DNA of 32,397 nucleotides from Pseudonocardiaceae bacterium (GCA_009379815.1 WHSY01000052.1:1-32397); one strand, 5' to 3'; positions 1 to 8,862 are shown, numbered from the stretch's first letter. A program made the numbers and translations. Notes: a model not told the origin generated them from the letters alone.

Positions 1-690
1 CACGGCCTGGCACAGGCCGGCGCCGACGTCTGCATCTGGGGAACCAACTCCGACCGCAACGAGGACGCAGCCACCGAGCTCGCCAAGCACGGCACCCGCG
101 TGCTGGCGTTGTGTTGTGACGTCGGCGACGAGGCGGCGGTGCGGCGCAGCTTCTCCGACACCGTCGAGCACTTCGGTCGGGTCGACTCCTGTTTCGTCAA
201 CGCCGGGGTCGGCTCGCGGGGCATCCCGTTCCTCGAGATTGAACTCGAGGAGTTCCGGCGGGTCACCCGGATCAACCTGGAGGGGGCGTTCCTGACGCTG
301 CAGGCGGCCGCGAGGCACATGGTCGAGCGCGGTGGCGGCGGCGTGCTGGTCGGCACGGCCAGCCTGGCCGCCGTCGAGGGCGCCCCCCGAGGACAGCACT
401 ACGCGGCCACCAAGGGCGGGCTGGTCTCGATGATGAAGGCGTGTGCGGTGGAGCTGGCCCGCCACCAGGTGCGGGCGCACGCGCTGCTGCCGGGCTGGAT
501 CGACACGCCGATGGCGGGGCCGGCGCTGCACAGTGACGCGTTCAACGCCAAGGTGCTGCCCCGCGTGCCGGCCCGCCGGTGGGGGACCCCGGAGGACTTC
601 GCCGCCGCGGCCGTGTACCTCGCCAGTCCGGCGACCTCCTACCACACCGGCGACACGATGGTGATCGACGGCGGTTATGGCATCTTCTGA
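1..690 (+). CDS. SDR-family NAD(P)-dependent oxidoreductase (5' end cut by window)
   Basis: Short-chain dehydrogenase/reductase, expected to oxidise or reduce an alcohol/carbonyl with NAD(P)H in the cytoplasm. The frame is open from base 1, so the start codon and the glycine-rich cofactor motif lie outside the window. Visible parts are the end of the first Rossmann unit (GLAQAGADV), the NAG motif (NAGVGSRG), and the catalytic Tyr-x-x-x-Lys as YAATK. The C-terminal part reads as PGWIDTPM and then DGGYGIF at the stop, typical of the classical SDR family. The gene overlaps the start of the phosphatase gene by 14 bases, so the two are probably co-transcribed. The substrate is unknown. The family is clear; any specific assignment would be a guess. 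Confidence 0.9.
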   Translation, partial: HGLAQAGADVCIWGTNSDRNEDAATELAKHGTRVLALCCDVGDEAAVRRSFSDTVEHFGRVDSCFVNAGVGSRGIPFLEIELEEFRRVTRINLEGAFLTLQAAARHMVERGGGGVLVGTASLAAVEGAPRGQHYAATKGGLVSMMKACAVELARHQVRAHALLPGWIDTPMAGPALHSDAFNAKVLPRVPARRWGTPEDFAAAAVYLASPATSYHTGDTMVIDGGYGIF

Positions 691-1504
691 GCCGGTCGGC
701 TCACCGCGCGCCGGGCTGCTCGACCCCTCCCGGTTGCCCCACGCGCCGAACTTCCGTGACCTCGGTGGGCTGCCGGCCGAGGCCGGCCGGCAGCTGCGCC
801 ACGGTGTGCTGTTTCGCAGCGGGGCGCTGTCGACGCTGACGGCGGCCGAGGCCCGTTACCTGCGCGACGAGCTCGGCGTGCGCACCGTGCTCGACCTGCG
901 CACGGCCGACGAGGGGGCGCAGTCACCGTCGCGGGAGCTGGCCGCTGCCGGTGCCGCGGTCCACCCGCTGCCGTTGGACCGCGAGACCACCTACGCCTAC
1001 GAGGCCTGGCAGGGCTGCGCGAGCGCCGGCGAGTTCGACGTCACCGACGGCTACCTGGGCTACCTGCGCAACTCCGGGGACACGCTCGCCCACGGGTTGC
1101 GGGCGCTGTCGCAACCCGGCGCGCTGCCCGCGGTCGTGCACTGCACGCTGGGCAAGGACCGCACCGGGGTGTTCACCGCGCTGCTGTTGCGCTGTCTCGG
1201 TGTCGACGTCGACGCGGTGGCCCGTGACTACGCGCGCAGCCAGCCCGCGGTGCCCGCGGTGCTCGCCTCGCTCGCCCCGGACTCCGACCACCACGCGGCG
1301 TTCCGGCGGCTGCCCGCGTGGGCCACCAGCGCGCACCCGGAGACCGTCGCGCGCCTGCTGGCGCGGGTGGAGGAGGACTATGGCGGCGTGCTCGGCTGGG
1401 CGGCGTCCGTGGGAGTGGCCGACGCGACGCTGCAGCAGCTGCGTGGCGCGCTGCTACGCCCCGGGCAGGCGTCCACTCAGGACGACCGCACGCCCGCCGA
1501 ATAA
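677..1504 (+). CDS. Tyrosine/dual-specificity phosphatase, MptpB-like
   Basis: 275-residue phosphatase of the Y_phosphatase3 type, related to mycobacterial PtpB. The signature P-loop is HCTLGKDRTG, with the nucleophilic Cys and invariant Arg both present. The N-terminal block PNFRDLGGL and the segment VRTVLDLR are also family hallmarks. The ATG at 677 lies inside the end of the SDR gene (14-base overlap), suggesting translational coupling. Members remove phosphate from tyrosine residues or phosphoinositides, and some are exported in pathogens, but no signal peptide is visible here. Its role beside a catabolic cluster is unclear. The gene ends 89 bases before the peptide-binding lipoprotein gene, with a promoter-like stretch between them. 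Confidence 0.9.
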   Translation: MASSEPVGSPRAGLLDPSRLPHAPNFRDLGGLPAEAGRQLRHGVLFRSGALSTLTAAEARYLRDELGVRTVLDLRTADEGAQSPSRELAAAGAAVHPLPLDRETTYAYEAWQGCASAGEFDVTDGYLGYLRNSGDTLAHGLRALSQPGALPAVVHCTLGKDRTGVFTALLLRCLGVDVDAVARDYARSQPAVPAVLASLAPDSDHHAAFRRLPAWATSAHPETVARLLARVEEDYGGVLGWAASVGVADATLQQLRGALLRPGQASTQDDRTPAE

Positions 1505-1521
1505 CAGTGCAAGAGTGCATC

Positions 1522-1551
1522 TTGACTTATCGAACGTTCTAACAGTACACA
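1522..1551 (+). promoter_or_regulatory. Putative promoter/operator before the Dpp-type operon
   Basis: A TTGACT box at 1522-1527 is followed after 17-18 bases by a weak -10 candidate (TACACA at 1546-1551). The perfect 8-base palindrome GAACGTTC (1532-1539) lies in the spacer, where a dimeric repressor could block the promoter. The palindrome and -35 box are seen directly; the promoter function is inferred. Confidence 0.4.
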
Positions 1552-1593
1552 GTGACGTGAGAGCAGCCGAAGATCACCACGTAAGAGGTGAGT

Positions 1594-3201
1594 ATGGAAT
1601 CGCGACGACGCGGGCTTGTTGCCATGGCGCTCTGCCTCGTATTGGCCACCGCCGGCTGCGCCGGGGGCAGTGCCGGTGGAGGTGACAACAGCATCGTCGT
1701 AGGCCTCGAGTCGGAGACCACTGGCTGGCTGCCGGGACAGCACCTGCTCACCAACTACCCGAGCCTCAACGTGGCGTATGCGATCTACGATCCACTGCTG
1801 CGGACGGACGAGAATGGCGAGCTCCGGCCCTACCTCGCCAAGTCGCTCGTGCCCAACGAGGACTTGACCGAATGGACTCTGACGCTGCGACCCGGTGTGA
1901 AATTCCATGACGGGACGCCCCTCAACGCCCAGGCGTTGAAGACGATCTTCGACGAGTACCTCACGGCCGAGACGTCCAATCTGCTGGGGCCGTTGCGCTT
2001 CGTCGAGAGCATGGACATCGTCGACGATCTCACGGTCCGCTACCACCTCAACCAGCCGGATGCCTCGTTCCCGGCCGTGCTCGAGGGCCCTGCGGGCTGG
2101 CCGTTCTCGCCCACCGCGGCAGCCGAGATGGGACCGGATGAGTTCGCGGCGAACCCGGTGGGTACGGGACCGTTCAAATTCGTGAGCTGGACTCGCAACA
2201 GCGAGCTGGTGGTCGAGCGCAACGAGAACTACTGGCAGGAGGGCCTGCCCCACCTCGACAAGATCACCTTCCAGGTGATCACGGACGAGAACGCCCGGAT
2301 CGCGTCGCTGCAGTCGGGTGACGTCGACGCGATGCAAACCCTTCGCCAGAGCAGCGTGCGCCAGGTGCGCGAACTCGACGACTTCGAGTCCCACGACTTC
2401 ATCGGAAACCTCGCCGGTGGCCAGCTGTTCAACACCAACAAACCTCCGCTCGACGATCCCCGCATCCGGCGCGCCCTGGCGTATGCCATCAATCAGAAGG
2501 CGATCCTGGATCTGCTGGGCGGTTCCGACCTGTCACCGTTGGCCACCCAGTGGTACCAGCCGGAGAGCCGCTGGTACTCCGAGCGGGTGGCACAGGCCTG
2601 GCCGCACAACAATCCCGCAAAGGCCCGTCAACTGGTCCAGGAGTACACGAACGACCCGAACCGCTCGGACGGAAAGCCGGTCGGAGCGCCCGTGGTGCTC
2701 GAACACAACATCATTCCGGACCCCAGCGTCGTCGAGATGGGGCTGGGTTACAAGGCGATGTGGGAGGCCGTCGGATTCGTGCACAACATGCACCAGGTCG
2801 AGGTCGCGGTCATCACCGACACCAACGCCTCGGGCGACTTCATGATCAACACGTCCAGGTTCAGCAACGAGGACGACCCGTGCATCACGCTGCGCAACGC
2901 CTTCGGCGACCCCGCCGTGACACCGACGAACTACAGCAACTTCACCCATCCCGTGCTCGAGGAGAACCTGCGCACGCTGTGCACGACCACCGATTTCGAC
3001 ACCCGATACCAGGCGGTCGAGAACATCATGATGCTGTTCACGGAGTTCGTACCGCACACCTGGACCGGCCACACCCCGACCGCGGTCGGCGCTCGGCCCG
3101 AACTCGAGAACATCGGGGGGTGGAGGTTCCCCGACGGGACGATGGGCAACGGACATCCCATGACGGTCGTCACGTGGGGTCAGGTCCGGCTGGCGGAGTA
3201 G
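1594..3201 (+). CDS. ABC transporter substrate-binding lipoprotein, peptide/nickel family (SBP_bac_5)
   Basis: Extracytoplasmic solute-binding protein of cluster C (DppA/OppA/NikA type), 535 residues, delivering substrate to the permeases encoded just downstream. The start is placed at ATG 1594 because an AAGAGG ribosome site ends 5 bases before it; a GTG at 1588 in the same frame overlaps that site. The N-terminus has two basic stretches, a hydrophobic core (MALCLVLATAGC) and a lipobox ending in Cys, so the mature protein should be lipid-anchored. Family motifs include the stretch around YDPLLRTDENGEL and LTEWTLTLRPGVKFHDGTPL. These proteins bind peptides, opines, nickel complexes, sugars or organic acids, so the ligand cannot be named. 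It is the first gene of a five-gene importer operon. Confidence 0.92.
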   Translation: MESRRRGLVAMALCLVLATAGCAGGSAGGGDNSIVVGLESETTGWLPGQHLLTNYPSLNVAYAIYDPLLRTDENGELRPYLAKSLVPNEDLTEWTLTLRPGVKFHDGTPLNAQALKTIFDEYLTAETSNLLGPLRFVESMDIVDDLTVRYHLNQPDASFPAVLEGPAGWPFSPTAAAEMGPDEFAANPVGTGPFKFVSWTRNSELVVERNENYWQEGLPHLDKITFQVITDENARIASLQSGDVDAMQTLRQSSVRQVRELDDFESHDFIGNLAGGQLFNTNKPPLDDPRIRRALAYAINQKAILDLLGGSDLSPLATQWYQPESRWYSERVAQAWPHNNPAKARQLVQEYTNDPNRSDGKPVGAPVVLEHNIIPDPSVVEMGLGYKAMWEAVGFVHNMHQVEVAVITDTNASGDFMINTSRFSNEDDPCITLRNAFGDPAVTPTNYSNFTHPVLEENLRTLCTTTDFDTRYQAVENIMMLFTEFVPHTWTGHTPTAVGARPELENIGGWRFPDGTMGNGHPMTVVTWGQVRLAE

Positions 3202-3247
3202 GTGCCTGACTCGTCCGCGTACCTGCGTGGGCCGGGAAGGAGGAGCC

Positions 3248-4195
3248 GTGCGCGCGCTGCGCAGCAAGCTGCAGCGGCTGGTGTTCACCGTGCTGGCGGT
3301 GTCGTTCCTGACCTTCATGCTGACCAGCCTGCTGCCGGGCGATCCGGCCCGCCAGATCCTCGGGGGTCAGGCGACGCCCGAAGCGCTCGCCGCGGTCCGC
3401 GACGACCTCGGCCTGGACGAGCCGCTGCCGCTGCGCTACCTGGAGTGGCTGGGCAACGCCGTCACCGGCGACCTCGGCCGGTCGTACCAGACGGGGCAGC
3501 CGGTCACCGAGGCCATCCTCGAGCGGGCACCCGTGACGCTGCAGCTCGGCGTGATGGCCATCGGCCTCGCCCTGCTGCTGGCCGTTCCGCTCGGCGTGCT
3601 GTCCGCCTACCGGGCGGGCGGCGCCATCGACCGCACAATCACCGGCGGCACGTTCGCCCTGCTGTCCATCCCGAACTTCATGATGGCGATCCTGAGCATC
3701 TACGCCTTTTCGGTGTACTTCGATTGGTTTCCCGCCACCGGCTGGTCACGCCTCACGGAGGAGCCGCTGGACAGCCTTCGCAGCGCCTTCCTCCCGGCGC
3801 TGTCGCTGGCCGCCGTGAACATCGCGGTGTTCACCCGGCTGCTGCGTAGCGACATGATCGCCACCCTGCAGCAGGACTACGTGACCATGGCCGAAGCCAA
3901 GGGGATCAGTACGTCGAGAATCCTGCTACGCCACGCCCTGCGGCCCTCGTCGTTCTCGCTGTTGACGGTCGCGGGGATCCAGTTCGGGATCGTCATCAGC
4001 AGTTCGGTGGTCGTGGAGCAGATCTTCGCGGTGCCCGGCGTCGGTAGGTTGCTCTACGACGCGATTCTGCAGCGCGATCTGATGATGGTGCAGGGCGTCG
4101 TGCTGATCGTCGCCATCGCCTACATCCTCATCAACTTCTGCGTCGACGCCGTGTACACCTACCTCGATCCGAGGATCCGGCATGGCACAACCTGA
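3248..4195 (+). CDS. ABC transporter permease, DppB/OppB type
   Basis: Inner-membrane permease of the peptide-type importer, about 315 residues. It begins with a hydrophobic segment (LVFTVLAVSFLTFMLTSLLPGDPA) typical of DppB. It has further membrane spans and a cytoplasmic EAA-type loop around AEAKGISTSRILLRHALRPSS, which contacts the ATPases. The start is set at GTG 3248, preceded by AAGGAGG at 3237-3243. An in-frame upstream start at 3227 would place that ribosome site inside the gene. The 3' end overlaps the next permease by 14 bases. DppB and DppC form the heterodimeric channel. Confidence 0.92.
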   Translation: MRALRSKLQRLVFTVLAVSFLTFMLTSLLPGDPARQILGGQATPEALAAVRDDLGLDEPLPLRYLEWLGNAVTGDLGRSYQTGQPVTEAILERAPVTLQLGVMAIGLALLLAVPLGVLSAYRAGGAIDRTITGGTFALLSIPNFMMAILSIYAFSVYFDWFPATGWSRLTEEPLDSLRSAFLPALSLAAVNIAVFTRLLRSDMIATLQQDYVTMAEAKGISTSRILLRHALRPSSFSLLTVAGIQFGIVISSSVVVEQIFAVPGVGRLLYDAILQRDLMMVQGVVLIVAIAYILINFCVDAVYTYLDPRIRHGTT

Positions 4196-5084
4196 GTCCG
4201 CCGCTGTCACCGCCGAACCCCGGGCCGAGCCGGGAAGTGGTGCCGGCGAGCGCCACCAGCGACCCGGCGCAGCCAGGTACGGCATCGTGTTCTGGCTCGC
4301 CGTGGCATGGCTGGTGATCATCGGATGCTGCGCCGCGTTCGCGCAGTGGCTACCGGTCGGGGATCCGGAGGAGATCAACGTCAGGGACATGTTGCTGGCT
4401 CCCTCGGCCGAGCACCTGCTGGGGACCGATGGGACGGGGCGCGACGTCTTCGCCCGCCTGGTGCACGGAGCCAGGGTCTCGGTGGTGGTGAGCCTGGCAG
4501 CGGTGGCGTTCGGCATGCTGGTCGGCGGCACACTCGGCATCATGGCCGGCTTCTTCCGGGGACGGTTCGAGACCGTCGTCATGGCGGTCGTCGACGTCAT
4601 CCTCGCCTTCCCGGGCCTGGTCCTGCTGCTGGCGTTGGTGGCCTACGTCGGTCAGAGCCTGACCGCCATCGCCCTGGTCATCGGCTTCCTGTCCATCCCC
4701 ATCTACGCCCGCGTCGCACGGGCAAACACGCTGTCGGTGGCCGAGCGGGAGTTCGTCCTCGCCGCCCGTGCCATGGGCGCGAAGCGGCGCCGCCTGCTGG
4801 TCTCGGAGGTGGCGCCCAACGTCGTGCTGCCGTTGCTGGCCTACGCCCTGGTCGCCACGGGAGTGATCATCATCCTGGAAGGCTCGTTGGCCTTCCTGGG
4901 CCTGTCGGTGCAGCCCCCCACGCCGACCTGGGGCAGCATGATCGCCGAGGGCAAGCGGCATCTGGATACCGATCCGCACGTCGCTGCGTTCCCCGCCGTG
5001 GTCATGTTCCTCACCGTGCTCTCGCTGAACCTCGTCGGCGACCGGCTCCGAAACCGCTTCGATGTGCGGGAGGCGAACGTCTGA
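4182..5084 (+). CDS. ABC transporter permease, DppC/OppC type
   Basis: Second permease of the peptide-type importer, 300 residues. The charged N-terminal tail is followed by a first membrane segment (YGIVFWLAVAWLVIIGCCAAF), as in DppC. The motif HLLGTDGTGRDVFARLVHGARVS is a strong DppC/OppC signature. The EAA-type coupling loop is seen in ARAMGAKRRRLLVSEVAPN. ATG 4182 lies inside the end of the preceding permease, and its stop codon overlaps the start of the ATPase gene by one base. This arrangement implies coupled translation and matched subunit supply. Confidence 0.93.
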   Translation: MAQPESAAVTAEPRAEPGSGAGERHQRPGAARYGIVFWLAVAWLVIIGCCAAFAQWLPVGDPEEINVRDMLLAPSAEHLLGTDGTGRDVFARLVHGARVSVVVSLAAVAFGMLVGGTLGIMAGFFRGRFETVVMAVVDVILAFPGLVLLLALVAYVGQSLTAIALVIGFLSIPIYARVARANTLSVAEREFVLAARAMGAKRRRLLVSEVAPNVVLPLLAYALVATGVIIILEGSLAFLGLSVQPPTPTWGSMIAEGKRHLDTDPHVAAFPAVVMFLTVLSLNLVGDRLRNRFDVREANV

Positions 5085-6202
5085 TGCGCGAACTGGCCGA
5101 ACCGACGGCGACCGATGGGGACACCCCGCAGCAGCCGCCCCTGCTGGTCGCCGACGATGTCCGGACGTACTTCCGCAGTGCACGCGGCCTCGTGCGGGCG
5201 GTCGACGGCATCTCGTTGTCGCTGCAGCGGGGGCGGACGCTCGGCATCGTGGGTGAGTCCGGGTCGGGCAAGTCGGTCCTGGCGCGCTCGATCATGAACA
5301 TCCTTCCGCAGCGGTCCGCCATCCGGGCCGGGGGCGAGATCCGGATCGAGGGACGGGAGATCCGCAACCTGCCCCGTTCGGAGATGCGCAAGCTCTGGGG
5401 CCTGGAACTGGCGATCGTCTTCCAGGACCCCATGACCTCGCTCAACCCGGTGATCAGGGTGGGCGACCAGCTCACCGAGTCGCTGCGGCTGCGCCTGGGG
5501 ATGCGGCGCGGCGATGCCGCCGACAGGGCGCTGGAGCTGTTCCGCTCGGTGGGGATACCCGCGCCGCAGCGGCGCCTCCGGGAGTATCCCCACCAGCTGT
5601 CCGGGGGCATGCGGCAGCGGGTGACGATCGCCATCGCGCTGGCCTGCGAACCGAAACTGCTGCTGGCCGACGAGCCCACCACCGCGCTCGACGTCACCGT
5701 GCAGCGCCAGATCCTCGACCTGCTGGTGGCGCGGCAGCGCGAGCGCCAGATGGCCACGATCCTGGTGACCCACGACTTCGGCGTCGTCGCCGGGCGGGTC
5801 GATGACACCGTGGTGATGTACGCGGGTCGGGCGATGGAGCGCGCCCCGACCGCACTGCTGTTCACCGCGGCGAGACACCCGTACACCGACGCGCTGCTGC
5901 GGTCGATTCCCCGGCTGCGCAACCGACCGCACACCCGGCTGCAGGCCATCAGCGGTCGGCCGCCCGATCTGGTCGACCCACCGGTGGGGTGCCGGTTCGC
6001 GCCTCGATGCCGCCATGCCCAGCCTCGCTGCCTCACGGACGATCCGCCGCTGGTGCCGGCCGAAGCGCCGGGCCACGAGTACGCGTGCTTCTACCCGGTC
6101 GGCACCGACGAGGGCGCCGGCGCGCTCGAGCGCAACCTGCGGGCGGGGCAGACCGCGGCCGGAATGCCGATCACACCCGATGCCGCGGGAGGCAGGCCCT
6201 GA
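5084..6202 (+). CDS. ABC transporter ATPase, DppD/OppD type
   Basis: First ATPase of the importer, 372 residues. The Walker A motif is GESGSGKS, the signature motif is LSGGMRQR, and Walker B is LLLADEPTTALD, followed by the H-loop (VTHDFGVVAG). The C-terminal oligopeptide-binding extension contains the Cys pattern GCRFAPRCRHAQPRC, which in this family can hold a Fe-S cluster. The reading frame stays open far upstream over the permease, but the start is ATG 5084, which overlaps the permease stop (TGATG) and aligns with the family N-terminus. It overlaps the next ATPase start in the same way. It energises uptake together with the DppF-type partner. Confidence 0.93.
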   Translation: MRELAEPTATDGDTPQQPPLLVADDVRTYFRSARGLVRAVDGISLSLQRGRTLGIVGESGSGKSVLARSIMNILPQRSAIRAGGEIRIEGREIRNLPRSEMRKLWGLELAIVFQDPMTSLNPVIRVGDQLTESLRLRLGMRRGDAADRALELFRSVGIPAPQRRLREYPHQLSGGMRQRVTIAIALACEPKLLLADEPTTALDVTVQRQILDLLVARQRERQMATILVTHDFGVVAGRVDDTVVMYAGRAMERAPTALLFTAARHPYTDALLRSIPRLRNRPHTRLQAISGRPPDLVDPPVGCRFAPRCRHAQPRCLTDDPPLVPAEAPGHEYACFYPVGTDEGAGALERNLRAGQTAAGMPITPDAAGGRP

Positions 6203-7212
6203 TGGCTGACCCGAGCTCGCCACACCTGCGTGACCGTGACGACGTCGTGCTGCGGGTGGAGGGCCTCGTCGTGGAGTTCCCGGCCGCTGGGGACAAGGTC
6301 GTGCACGCCGTGTCCGAGGTGAGCTTCGACATCGTCGAGGGGGAGACGCTCGGGCTCGTCGGCGAGTCCGGCTGCGGCAAGTCGACCACCGCCCGGGCGG
6401 TCATGCAGCTCCCGGGTCCCACCTCGGGCCGGGTGCGCTACCGGGATGAGGATCTCACCGAGCTGCCGGCCGAGCGGTTGCGCCAGACCCGCACGCAGCT
6501 CCAGATGATCTTTCAGGACCCCGTCTCGTCGCTCAACCCGCGGCGAAGCATCCGGGACATCGTGGCCGAGGGCATCACCATCTGGCAGGGCCGCAAGGCC
6601 CTCGACGACGAGGCCACCCTGCGGCGGCTGGAGGGGGTCTTCGACGGGGTCGGCCTCGACCTGCACCACGTCGGCGACCGCAGACCGCACCAGTTCTCCG
6701 GTGGCCAGTGCCAGCGCATCTGCATCGCCCGGTCGCTCGTACTGGAGCCCGAAGTCCTCATCTGCGACGAACCGGTCTCGGCGCTCGACGTGTCCGTGCA
6801 GGCGCAGATCCTGAACCTGCTGGAGGACATGAAGGACCGCTACGGCCTGACCATGCTCTTCATCGCCCACGACCTCGCCGTGGTGAAGAACATCAGTGAC
6901 CGGATCGCCGTCATGTACCTCGGCAAGCTGTGCGAGATCGGCAAGTCCGAGGATCTCTACCGCTACCCCACGCACCCCTACACCAACGCTCTCATGGAGT
7001 CGATCCCCGAGCCCGAGCCGGACGCGTCGGCCAGCGGCACGGAGTGGGACAGCCAGGGCGAGCTCCCCTCGCCGCTCGATCCACCCAGCGGCTGCCGCTT
7101 CCGCACGCGATGCCCCCGGGCAGAGCAGCTGTGCACCGAGGTCGAGCCCCCGCTACGCCCGGTCGGGGACGATCACCATGTCGCCTGCCATTTCCCGGTC
7201 CTGTTCGCGTAG
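6202..7212 (+). CDS. ABC transporter ATPase, DppF/OppF type
   Basis: Second ATPase of the importer, 336 residues, starting at ATG 6202 in a TGATG overlap with the preceding gene. Walker A is GESGCGKS. The signature motif is FSGGQCQRI, with Cys where most family members have Arg (GGQRQR). Walker B is VLICDEPVSALD and the H-loop is IAHDLAVV. The C-terminal extension has the oligopeptide-family cysteine pattern GCRFRTRCPRAEQLC. Its last 60 bases overlap the end of the convergent acyl-CoA synthetase gene. This gene completes a five-gene importer (lipoprotein, two permeases, two ATPases). Confidence 0.92.
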   Translation: MADPSSPHLRDRDDVVLRVEGLVVEFPAAGDKVVHAVSEVSFDIVEGETLGLVGESGCGKSTTARAVMQLPGPTSGRVRYRDEDLTELPAERLRQTRTQLQMIFQDPVSSLNPRRSIRDIVAEGITIWQGRKALDDEATLRRLEGVFDGVGLDLHHVGDRRPHQFSGGQCQRICIARSLVLEPEVLICDEPVSALDVSVQAQILNLLEDMKDRYGLTMLFIAHDLAVVKNISDRIAVMYLGKLCEIGKSEDLYRYPTHPYTNALMESIPEPEPDASASGTEWDSQGELPSPLDPPSGCRFRTRCPRAEQLCTEVEPPLRPVGDDHHVACHFPVLFA

Positions 7213-8757
7213 CCGACGCTTGAGGATCTTGCCGCTGGCGTTGAGCGGCATCTCGGGTACCACCAGCAGCTGCTCGGGCACCTTGTAGCCGGCCAGCCGC
7301 TCCCGGCAGTACTGCCGGACGGTGTCGAGGTCCGGCGCTGCGTCCGCATCGACGGTGAGGTAGGCGACGACGATCTCGCCCCAGTGCTCATCGGGCCTGC
7401 CCACCACCGCCACCTGGGTGATGCCCGGGTAGCCGGCGAGCACGGTCTCGATCTCCACCGGGTAGATGTTCTCCCCACCGCGGATGATCATGTCCTTGCG
7501 GCGGCCCGCCAGGTAGAGGTAGCCCTCGTCGTCGGCCCGGGCGAGGTCACCGCCCCAGAACCAGCCGCCGCGCACCGCGCCCGCGGTCTCCTCCGGCATC
7601 TGAAGGTACCCGCTCATCACCGCGTCACTGCGGGTGATGATCTCGCCGGTCTCGCCGCGCGGGACGTCGTCGCCCCGCTCGTCGACGATTCGCAGCTCCA
7701 CCCCGAACGCGGGCTTGCCGATCGAGCCGAGCAGCTGCGGCGCCTCCCGCAGCGCGCGGCGGTGATCGGCCGACGACAGCACCGACTGCAGCCCGCCCTC
7801 GGTGGCCGCGCCGAAGGCGTTGATGAAGCCGCAGTCGAAGCGCGCCATCGCCCGCTGCAGCAGTGCCGGGGACATCGGGGACCCGCCGTAGATGATCGAT
7901 CGCAGCGACGCGTAGGAGCCGGCCGCGACGTCGGGGTGGTCGAGCAGGCTGCTGATCATCGTCGGCACCAGGAAGCAGCCGGTGAGCCGGTCGCTGTGCA
8001 TCCAGCGCAGCACTTCGTCGGTCGAGAACTGCGGCAGGATCAGCGAGGGGAAACCGCGCCAGACGTGCATGAAGATCATGCCCTGGCCGGCGATGTGGAA
8101 GATCGGCGAGGCGGTGTAGCGGAACTCGTCGGGCACGATCTCGTAGTCGATCGACATGTTGACGATCAGCGACTTGACCATCCGCTGCGGCTGCAGCACC
8201 CCCTTGGGCAGCCCGGTGGTGCCGCTGGTGAAGGCGAGCCCCAGCACGTCGTCGTCCTCGACGTGGACATCGGGTTCGATGTCCGCACCCGTCTCGAGCA
8301 CGGCGTCGTAGCCAGGGAGCCGGTCGTGCTCCCCGTCGAAGCAGCAGACCAGATCCAGGCTGTCGACCTGGGGCGACAGTGATCGCGCGGTGGCGGTGTA
8401 GCGGCTGCTGACGAACAGCGCCTTCGGTGCCGCCCGGCGCAGCAGCGTGAGCACCTCGGAGTCGCTGAGCCGGTTGTTGAGCGGGACGTAGGTCGCGCCG
8501 AGCTTCATGCAGCACAGCAGCACCTCGGCATAGCTGCCGCTGTCGGTCGCGAGGATCGCGACCCGGTCGCCCTTGCCGATCCCGCGGGCTCGCAGGGCCG
8601 AGGCCAGCCGGTTGACCCGGGTGTTGGTCTCGGCGAAGCTGCGCGAGGAACCATCGGCGAACACGAAACACGGCCGCGAGGGGTGGCGCTGGGCACTGAG
8701 GCGGAGGAAGTCGCCGGCCTGGATCCGTGGGCGGTCAAGAGTTGAGCTTGGCGTCAC
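7153..8757 (-). CDS. Acyl-CoA synthetase (AMP-forming), FadD type, copy 1
   Basis: ANL-superfamily ligase that activates a carboxylic acid to its CoA thioester through an acyl-adenylate; 534 residues from GTG 8757. Motifs are the AMP/P-loop FTSGTTGLPKGV, GWFWGGDLARADDEGYLYLAGRRKDMIIRGG (hinge region, split here by description only at positions near residues 390-420) and the C-terminal catalytic Lys in ASGKILKRR. An in-frame ATG lies at 8781, but GTG 8757 matches the N-terminal length of the paralog at 14579-16210, and the ATG would lie between the -35 and -10 boxes of the best promoter. No Shine-Dalgarno is visible, so the mRNA may be leaderless. The gene is divergent from a TetR regulator and its last 60 bases overlap the convergent DppF-type gene. 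Substrate unknown. Confidence 0.9.
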   Translation of the reverse strand: MTPSSTLDRPRIQAGDFLRLSAQRHPSRPCFVFADGSSRSFAETNTRVNRLASALRARGIGKGDRVAILATDSGSYAEVLLCCMKLGATYVPLNNRLSDSEVLTLLRRAAPKALFVSSRYTATARSLSPQVDSLDLVCCFDGEHDRLPGYDAVLETGADIEPDVHVEDDDVLGLAFTSGTTGLPKGVLQPQRMVKSLIVNMSIDYEIVPDEFRYTASPIFHIAGQGMIFMHVWRGFPSLILPQFSTDEVLRWMHSDRLTGCFLVPTMISSLLDHPDVAAGSYASLRSIIYGGSPMSPALLQRAMARFDCGFINAFGAATEGGLQSVLSSADHRRALREAPQLLGSIGKPAFGVELRIVDERGDDVPRGETGEIITRSDAVMSGYLQMPEETAGAVRGGWFWGGDLARADDEGYLYLAGRRKDMIIRGGENIYPVEIETVLAGYPGITQVAVVGRPDEHWGEIVVAYLTVDADAAPDLDTVRQYCRERLAGYKVPEQLLVVPEMPLNASGKILKRRLREQDREMAGDMVIVPDRA

Positions 8758-8763
8758 TTTCGT

Positions 8764-8792
8764 ATGATTTCGAGCGGTCATGACGGTGTCAA
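8764..8792 (-). promoter_or_regulatory. Putative promoter of the first acyl-CoA synthetase gene, facing away from the TetR gene
   Basis: On the minus strand TTGACA (8787-8792) is followed after 17 bases by AATCAT (8764-8769), which would put transcription start at about GTG 8757. A perfect palindrome, GTCATGAC (8777-8784), lies in the spacer and is a candidate site for the adjacent TetR regulator. The -35 box and palindrome are seen; the function is inferred. Confidence 0.4.
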
Positions 8793-8862
8793 GCGCTAAG
8801 GTCGCGGGACCGCCACGGTCACATGATGCGGGGCCAGACGACGGCGAGGACGAAGGGTCCAG

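Noticed and set aside
4307-5083. N-terminal extension of the DppD-type ATPase over the upstream permease
   Set aside because: The frame is open, but the ATPase family begins at the TGATG junction at 5084 and the extension overlaps a clear permease gene.
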